From NCBI GenBank assembly GCA_018907035.1, contig JACCIC010000027.1:186001-250000 (forward strand): 64,000 bases of DNA, written 5' to 3'. The position numbers and the translations under genes were made by a program. The stretch comes from Sycobia sp. Sy_11 (Eukaryota > Arthropoda > Insecta > Hymenoptera > Epichrysomallidae). The notes beneath the pieces are model-generated. The model did no database searches. It worked only from the letters and a program-made list of their open reading frames with translations, and had not been told where the DNA came from. The stretch's first letter is position 1, and each line of letters begins with the position of its first letter. Positions 58,145 to 64,000 of this stretch are shown piece after piece.

Positions 58145-61100
58145 AAATAGAAACCGATAATAGACATTTTGTAAGAGTAATGATCGGCGATTACGAAGTG
58201 TCAGTCCTTTTGGATACGGGATCGGTAAGTTCCTATGTGAGTGAACAACTGAGTGAAATTTGTATGAAATTCGGATGGCATACTGAACCAAGTAATCGAA
58301 TTGCAGTCTTGGCAAATGGCTCAGAAATAAGCCTTGGATGAAATATTTATGGACCGATATATGTGCAAGGAAAAAGATTCCAACAAAAATTTCTAGTAAT
58401 GAATGGATTGAACCAGCCTATGCTCTTAGGTATGGATACTCTTAGAAAACTCGAGATCCATATATTATTAAACAACCGTGAGTTCAACAAAACATCAAAC
58501 GACCAAATACATCAATTATGTACAATTGGAATACCGTACGGACTGCAGAATTTAAATCCAACCCAACGTCAAACATTAGAAAAGTTTTTAAAAACAGAAA
58601 TGGATAAATTTAACTTTACCAACGGTCCTAATCCGCTCCTACAGCACGAAATTGTCGTAGAAGAAAAAACACCAATTAAACAAAAATATCGGCCAAGAAA
58701 TCCGGCCATTTAAGAAATTATCAATCAGGAGGTTGATAAAATGCTAAGCGAAAACCTAATTCAACCGTCAAGCAGTCCGTGGAGTTCACCAATCGTTATT
58801 GGAAAAAAGAAAGCCGAAAAAGCACGATTCTGGGTGGACTTCAGAAAGGTAAATAAAGTTACAAAAAAGGACGCCTACCCTTTACCACAAATTAATGCTA
58901 CACTAGACAAGTTACGAGGAGCCCGATATCTGTCAATATTGGACTTAAACATGGATATGGGCAAGTAGCTTTAACACCGGAAAGCCGTCCTATTCCTGAC
59001 TTCACTGTCGTCGGAAAAGGACTATATCAATTCAACGTAATGCCGTATGGCCTACATTCAGCACCCGCTACGTTTCAACGATTCTTAGACAGAGTGATAA
59101 CTCCGGAAATTGCTCCGTATGCATTTGCATATCTAGACGATATCGTGGTAGTCTCATCTACATTCGATGAGCATTTACAAAAATTAAAAGAAGTTTTGAA
59201 CCGTTTAAGAATAGCTAAATTAAAGCCCAATCCAGAGAAGTGCCATTTCGCCCGAGCAAGCCTAAAATATTTAGGACATATTGTAGACAAAGACGGTCTA
59301 CAAACTGATCCGGAAAAGGTGGCTGCTGTACTGAATTTAGTACCACCTAAAAACATGAAAGAAATTCAGCGATTTATGGGTTTAATATCGTGGTACAGAC
59401 GATTCCTTAAAGATATCTCGAATATTGCCGCACCACTACATCGTCTTACTAGAAAAAAGCTAAGTGGACCTGGGGAGAAACCGAGCAAGATGCGTTCAAC
59501 AAAATTAAGCAACTTCTCACAAACGCACCCATCCTATTTTGTCGAGACTGGAGCAGCCCGTTTATCCTGCAAACGGATGCCAGTAAAGAAGGATTGGGAG
59601 CTGTGCTTACTCAAGCGTATGAGAACAATGAACGAGTCATCGCCTTTGCAAGCTGAACACTCTCCCCAGCCGAACAAAATTATTCTGCCACTGAGCTAGA
59701 ATGTCTAGCAATTAAATGGGGTATGTGGAAATTTCGAGATTATCTCGAAGGATATCACTTTATAGTACTCACCGACCATCAATCGCTAAAATGGCTTAAC
59801 AATATAGAAAATCCTTCCAGTCGTTTAGCCCGCTGGGCCCTCGAATTAAGCCAGTACGACTTCGAAATTAAATACCGTCCTGGTAAAGATAATTTGTTAG
59901 CCGACACTCTATCTCGACAGCCGTTAGCCGTCAAAGCAACTACAATTAAAATAGAAGATTGGTACGAAAAAATATACTGAAATGTGGAAGGCGATCCTGA
60001 AAACTATCCAGATTATTGTATCATCAATGAACGATTATATAAGCATATTCTACACACATTAGACTTTAATGATACTAGTGAGAATTTGCAATGGAAAATC
60101 TGTATACCGAAATCCGAACAACATAGAGTTCTAATCGAAGTATACAACGATCCCACTGCTGGTCATCTGGGAATCTCGAAAACTCTCGTTAACATATCCA
60201 AAAGCTATTACTGACTTGGAATGCTCTGGATGACTACAAGTTATGTAAGAAATTGCGAGAATTGTCACCAGTTTAAATCGCAACAACAATCACCAGATGG
60301 AAAATTGCATGCGACGTTAGTCGAACAGCCTTGGGATATCGTGGCCGTCGATCTTATAGGACCACTCCCAAGATGAACAAAATTGAACACCTGGCTATTA
60401 GTCATGCAGGATAAATTAACAAAATGGGTAGAATTAAAACCCTTACGGAAAGCGTCTGCCGAGGCTATAACTCAGGCAGTTAATCAGCAAATTATACTAC
60501 ATTTCGGATGCCCGAAAACTATAATTTCGAATAATGGGAGACAATTTGTCTCAAAAGAATTTACAGAAATGCTGTCAAAATCCGGAATAACTCACAGAAA
60601 AACACCACCGTATACGCCGCAGTGTAATCCGGTAGAGCGAGCAAATAAAGTAATAAAAACCATGATTTCTCAATACATAGAGAAAAACCACAAAACATGG
60701 GACTATTACTTAAACGAGTTACAATTCGTATGTAATTCAGCCGCTTCCGAAACGACGGGATTTACACCCGCTTACATAAATTTTAGGAGAGAATTAAGAG
60801 CACCCGGGTCTCTTTTCCAAAAATTTGGTCAAAATTGTAATATTGCAGCCAAGAATCGTATCAAAAAAATACAAGAGACAATAGAACTTGTACAAAGTCA
60901 AGTAGCTCGGAGTTTCCAAATACAAAAATATTACTACGATCAAAACCGTCGTAAATGGAACCCGGAAATCGGCGATTACGTCTATAAACGATCACACGAA
61001 TTATCAAATAAAATAGACGTGTTTAACGCAAATTTAGCTCCAAAGTATCTGGGTCCGTATACTATTTTCAGGAAGGTATCGCCGGTTATATATGACCTGA

Positions 61101-61186
61101 AAGATAATAAAGGTAAAATTATTAAACATATTCACATTAAGGATGTACGTAAAAGATACAACAATCTAGATAAGATAGCACCATGA
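58090..61186 (+). pseudogene. pol: pol of gypsy-type copy 2 (protease, RT, RNase H, integrase)
   Basis: The protease keeps its active site (LLDTGSVSSYV, near 58208). RT follows (58363-59460): PSSSPWSSPIV, FRKVNKVTKKDAYPLP, then after a frameshift at about 58955 MPYGLHSAPATFQRF and the catalytic AYLDDIVVVS. RNase H has [10 protein letters not shown]. Integrase has an HHCC region (HRVLIEVYND, GHLGISKT, CENC), AVDLIGP, PVERANK and the GPY/F tail (KYLGPYTIF). The second catalytic Asp of integrase is Asn here (60530-60532). Breaks: TGA 58339, TAA 58711, the shared frameshift at about 58955, one A lost near 59456, TGA 59654, TGA 59978, TGA 60212 and TGA 60374. Confidence 0.92.
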
Positions 61187-61231
61187 ATCCACTATATAAG
61201 GGCCGACCAGCGACCCAAGAGTTCAGTCAAC

Positions 61232-61744
61232 ATGCAGCACCCTGTCGAACATGAGCTCTGCCGTCAATTCTTGGAACTCAGTGTTCCCATCAAGTGCTAT
61301 GGAATGCCATTCCATGTACTCATCAATACTGGGACACTAATGACCACGGCTTCGGCAGAAATTTTTAAAATTCGGCAGGATACTTGAGCGACGTTGTGCT
61401 CATCGTGTATACGGGGAAGCAGTTCTCCATCTTAACCGGGACCCGTTATACACCGTTGATCCCGTCAACGTTGTGTCCACATACACGCTTAAGGTGTAGT
61501 ACACCTGTTAAGAATAGACAAGAGTTAGTAATTTCGCCATAATCCCAGACCAGCCCGTGGACATCATTTTTGGTATGGCAGTAATCAACAAGCATCCTGT
61601 TTAACCAAAGAAGTCCCGCACGCAGCCCAGGAACGTCGACGAGAAAACAGACGACTACATCGTTGAGCCGCTAGGAGAGTCACCGCTAGGTTAAACGATG
61701 AAGGGGTATATAGCGCCACCGGCTCCGAAGATTCAATGGATTAA
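61232..61744 (+). pseudogene. Extra ORF A, copy 2 (retropepsin-like, broken)
   Basis: Starts MQHPVEHELCRQFLELSVP, 46 bases after the integrase stop, as in copy 1. The active-site-like loop again reads HVLINTGTLMTT, with Asn. Frameshifts and several stops follow, but DPVNVVSTYTLKV, SNFAIIPDQPVDIIFGM, the Arg-rich segment and the acidic end are recognisable in order. Conservation of the layout in two separate insertions supports a real gene in the ancestor. Confidence 0.5.
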
Positions 61745-62234
61745 CACTGTAAGAAAAGAAAAAAATATATAAATCTTTTGTTAAATTAATATTATATCGC
61801 ACAACGATCTTACGCACATTTTTATCATATCATACATTTATTTATCATATTTTTATCATATAAACGGATATAAGAGAAATAGATTATATGAAAATTAAAT
61901 GTAAAAATAAATGAATTTATTTTTTATTAACAATAATTAATTTAATTAATTATTAATTTAATTTTTAATAATTAAGTTTTCATATAAAAAATACTAAATA
62001 TTTTATATTAATGGATTCATTTATTTCACCGGAAAATTTGATCGCTTATATTCATATCGCAATAATGACATTGTAAGAGTCGACCGACAAATAATTATAT
62101 ATTAAGAGCGGACAAGGGTTGATGCCCTCTTAAGTAAAATAAAAATTTAACCCCTGAAAGGTTAAATTAAAATTTAAAGCTAGAATTAATATCCAGTTTT
62201 CGTGAACTATTCCAAGCGAACACACCATAAAATC

Positions 62235-62822
62235 ATGTTTAGAAGGCAACTTACGCGGGCGCAGCGCGACCTGTTCGTCACCGAGCAGGAATGAAACAAC
62301 ATGTTGAGGATACCCGTGCGTCCTCGCATAGTGGTACCTCCCGCTCGGCCGCCCCGTCTACAGGTGGAAGGCCGCCGGTTGTCGGTAATTCAAGAGATCA
62401 TCCCGAAGCCTGCGGCCATCCCGGAGCCGCCGCAGATCCACGGGGCGGACGTGCCTCCTGCCGACGGCGAACAGCCCGCGCTGCTTACGAATGCCCAAAC
62501 ACCGGGTCCATCACGACCTGCACCACCGCTACTTCCTGCAGATGATGCCGCTCCGCTGGGGATGCCATCGATTCCGGCACCAGAATACAAACCGCACGGT
62601 TCGGCCCCGACGGACGACGCGCGCCCCTGGCGTGCGTTTATTTACGACGAAAATGCCACGTTGTTCTTCCGTCTGGGAGCCGTGCGGCATCGCCAGCGGA
62701 TCGGGAACCGGCGGTTCCACATGCGGATGAACGCAAAAACGGGGCATGTGCGTTGCGTCACATGTCCGAAAAAAATATATGTATGTATAAAAACCGAGAT
62801 ATACGCTTTTTTTAACACATAA
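62235..62822 (+). pseudogene. Extra ORF B, copy 2 (proline-rich, one early stop)
   Basis: ATG at 62235 (MFRRQLTRAQRDLFVTEQE), then TGA at 62292-62294 where copy 1 has Leu. The rest stays open to 62822. The Pro-rich middle and the C-terminal domain (RPWRAFIYDENATLFFRLGA) are kept, with RCVTC near the end. Apart from that stop the frame is undamaged, and the length after it agrees with copy 1. That is less decayed than pol. Confidence 0.6.
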
Positions 62823-62900
62823 TTTTTTTTTATGTACACAAGTTTTCATTAAAAAATCATACCAATTTTATTTATACACTATACACATGCGCCGCACTCC

Positions 62901-62916
62901 CGAAAAAGGAGGGAGA
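62901..62916 (+). other. Polypurine tract of gypsy-type copy 2
   Basis: CGAAAAAGGAGGGAGA directly precedes the 3' LTR. Confidence 0.85.
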
Positions 62917-63564
62917 TGCGACGGCCAATAACATGGCCGCGCAAAATTCGTTCGAAACAGAAAATCTACTACACGCCATATACCGCGCACACATATTAAA
63001 ATTAAGATGCTTGAGATGGTGTTACATCTAATTTGGTGGATGTACTTTACATACATACACGAACTTAGATGTTTAAACGCCACAAGAAATAATATCGAAT
63101 GTCATTAGAAATAATATATTAAATATATTATTTCTACAAATATAAAATTAAAACTCGCGTATACACGAAATAAATACCGAAAACCGGGCAAAGGTCGCGA
63201 CGACTACTGGAGAAGGTAGTTGTCGCAACTGCCGAAACTCGAATAAGTAGAGAGAGAACGCGATATCTAGTCTCTCTCTCTCTCTACTACTAAGCTTAAG
63301 TACAGAGTATGCCGTAGAGGGGATACACTGCACGCGGCAAGAGAGAGTGCGTTCAATTATTAGACCGGCGGCCGATATTCCCTCTAATACGCGCCGCACA
63401 CACACTACTGCACGCTCTTGTCGAACGGCACGCGCCAGCAGCGAATACTGCGGACACACAAGCCTTATACTGGCGCGCGCATTCCAGTATATATAGCGGG
63501 TATTCAAAAACGAATTCACCCGCTGTATTTAATTAAAATAATTAAATTAAAATATAAATGATAC

Positions 63565-63602
<38 letters not shown>

Positions 63603-64000
63603 CATGTATAGGTACGTATACACTAGTATACGTATAGACAATTATTGTACGCAGCACAACGGCTGCAAATCTAAACAATAAGTTTTATAATTATTACTAA
63701 TTATTATTATTATGATTGTAATTATTACTAATTATTATTATTATAATTCGGTGCCTCGTCCGAAATTAAACGAGCGGCAACGGAATTATCCGATTATTTC
63801 GATATAAAAGGGCCTGCAAAAGGCAAAATCGACAGTTCGCCCGGTGAACCAACTGCCCTGAAGTTGATTCACACGAACTCTTCCCGGAGCTATAATTTCT
63901 CCAGAGCTCAATAAACTCCTTCTCGAAAATCCTCTCCGAAATTATTAACTTGATCTCTGTTGCGAGGCGCTCCTCAAAAGACAGACGGTTAATAATTTTA
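62917..64000 (+). repeat. 3' LTR of gypsy-type copy 2, partial
   Basis: Starts TGCGACGGCC and follows the 5' LTR colinearly for 1084 bp to the window edge. The hairpin (63197-63226) and (TA)n tract (63567-63596) are present. The ORFs at 62868-63519 on the minus strand are LTR sequence. Confidence 0.93.

Larger units (their letters stand above)
55054..64000 (+). mobile_element. Ty3/gypsy-type LTR retrotransposon, copy 2 (3' LTR cut by window end)
   Basis: Same family and order as 2477-11921 but on the plus strand. The left flank (...TTCTCC) differs from the AAGA target of copy 1, so this is a separate insertion. Private lesions and lesions shared with copy 1 make every ORF non-functional. The right border and target duplication lie beyond the window. 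Confidence 0.95.

Noticed and set aside
58339..60376. Shared TGA codons as a sign of an alternative genetic code
   Set aside because: They sit at different residue types, one reads TAA in the other copy, and both copies also have shared frameshifts, so inherited damage is simpler.
62291..62590. Alternative frames over extra ORF B
   Set aside because: Only the frame starting at 62235 is conserved with copy 1; the others are shadows of GC-rich coding sequence.
1..64000. CRISPR array, bacterial operon or prophage
   Set aside because: No spaced direct repeats, ribosome-binding sites or bacterial gene clusters; the content is eukaryotic transposons.

Overview
The window looks like a transposon-dense, AT-rich stretch of an arthropod nuclear genome, most likely an insect. 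I see no convincing host gene. The evidence is mariner DNA transposons, a copia element primed by half an initiator tRNA-Met, a Ty3/gypsy-type element with a tRNA-Lys primer site, an R1-like LINE, a hAT-like element, tRNA-derived SINEs and many (TA)n and (GA)n tracts. An ant or wasp would fit, but the sequence does not settle this.

Layout. 1-2476: AT-rich repeats, including a 248-bp copia solo LTR at 670-917 inside a (TA)n tract. 2477-11921: a complete gypsy-type element on the minus strand, with 4-bp target duplications AAGA. 12064-12360: the 3' end of a mariner-like transposase gene. 13422-20802: a copia element on the minus strand whose polyprotein is one long frame broken by three stops and whose RT core is missing. 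20960-26320: an AT-rich inverted repeat around an intact 1286-bp mariner (23256-24541). 26330-36690: dispersed repeats, a hAT-like element with long inverted ends (30470-32174) carrying a 5'-truncated R1-like LINE (30796-31920), and a second mariner family. 36700-38505: a diverged gypsy LTR fragment and a mariner copy with a SINE in it. 40358-45161: large fold-back elements. 45162-54995: mostly AT-rich, with a second SINE, a third mariner fragment, a 3 x 60-bp tandem repeat and a second copy of a composite repeat. 55054-64000: a second gypsy-type copy on the plus strand, its 3' LTR cut by the window edge.

The gypsy-type pair is the most interesting part. In order the element carries: LTR, a primer site matching tRNA-Lys at 17 of 18 bases, gag with a SAP-like N-terminus and a CCHC knuckle, a -1 frameshift signal (G GGA AAC, 7-nt spacer, 9-bp stem), pol (protease, RT, RNase H, integrase with a GPY/F tail), two extra 3' ORFs where an envelope gene might be expected, a polypurine tract, and the LTR. 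Extra ORF A reads as a second retropepsin-like domain with Asn in place of the catalytic Asp, followed by an arginine-rich stretch and an acidic tail. Extra ORF B is proline-rich with a conserved C-terminal domain. Both copies carry private lesions. They also share at least five disabling lesions at the same places while having different flanks, which suggests that an already defective lineage was moved in trans.
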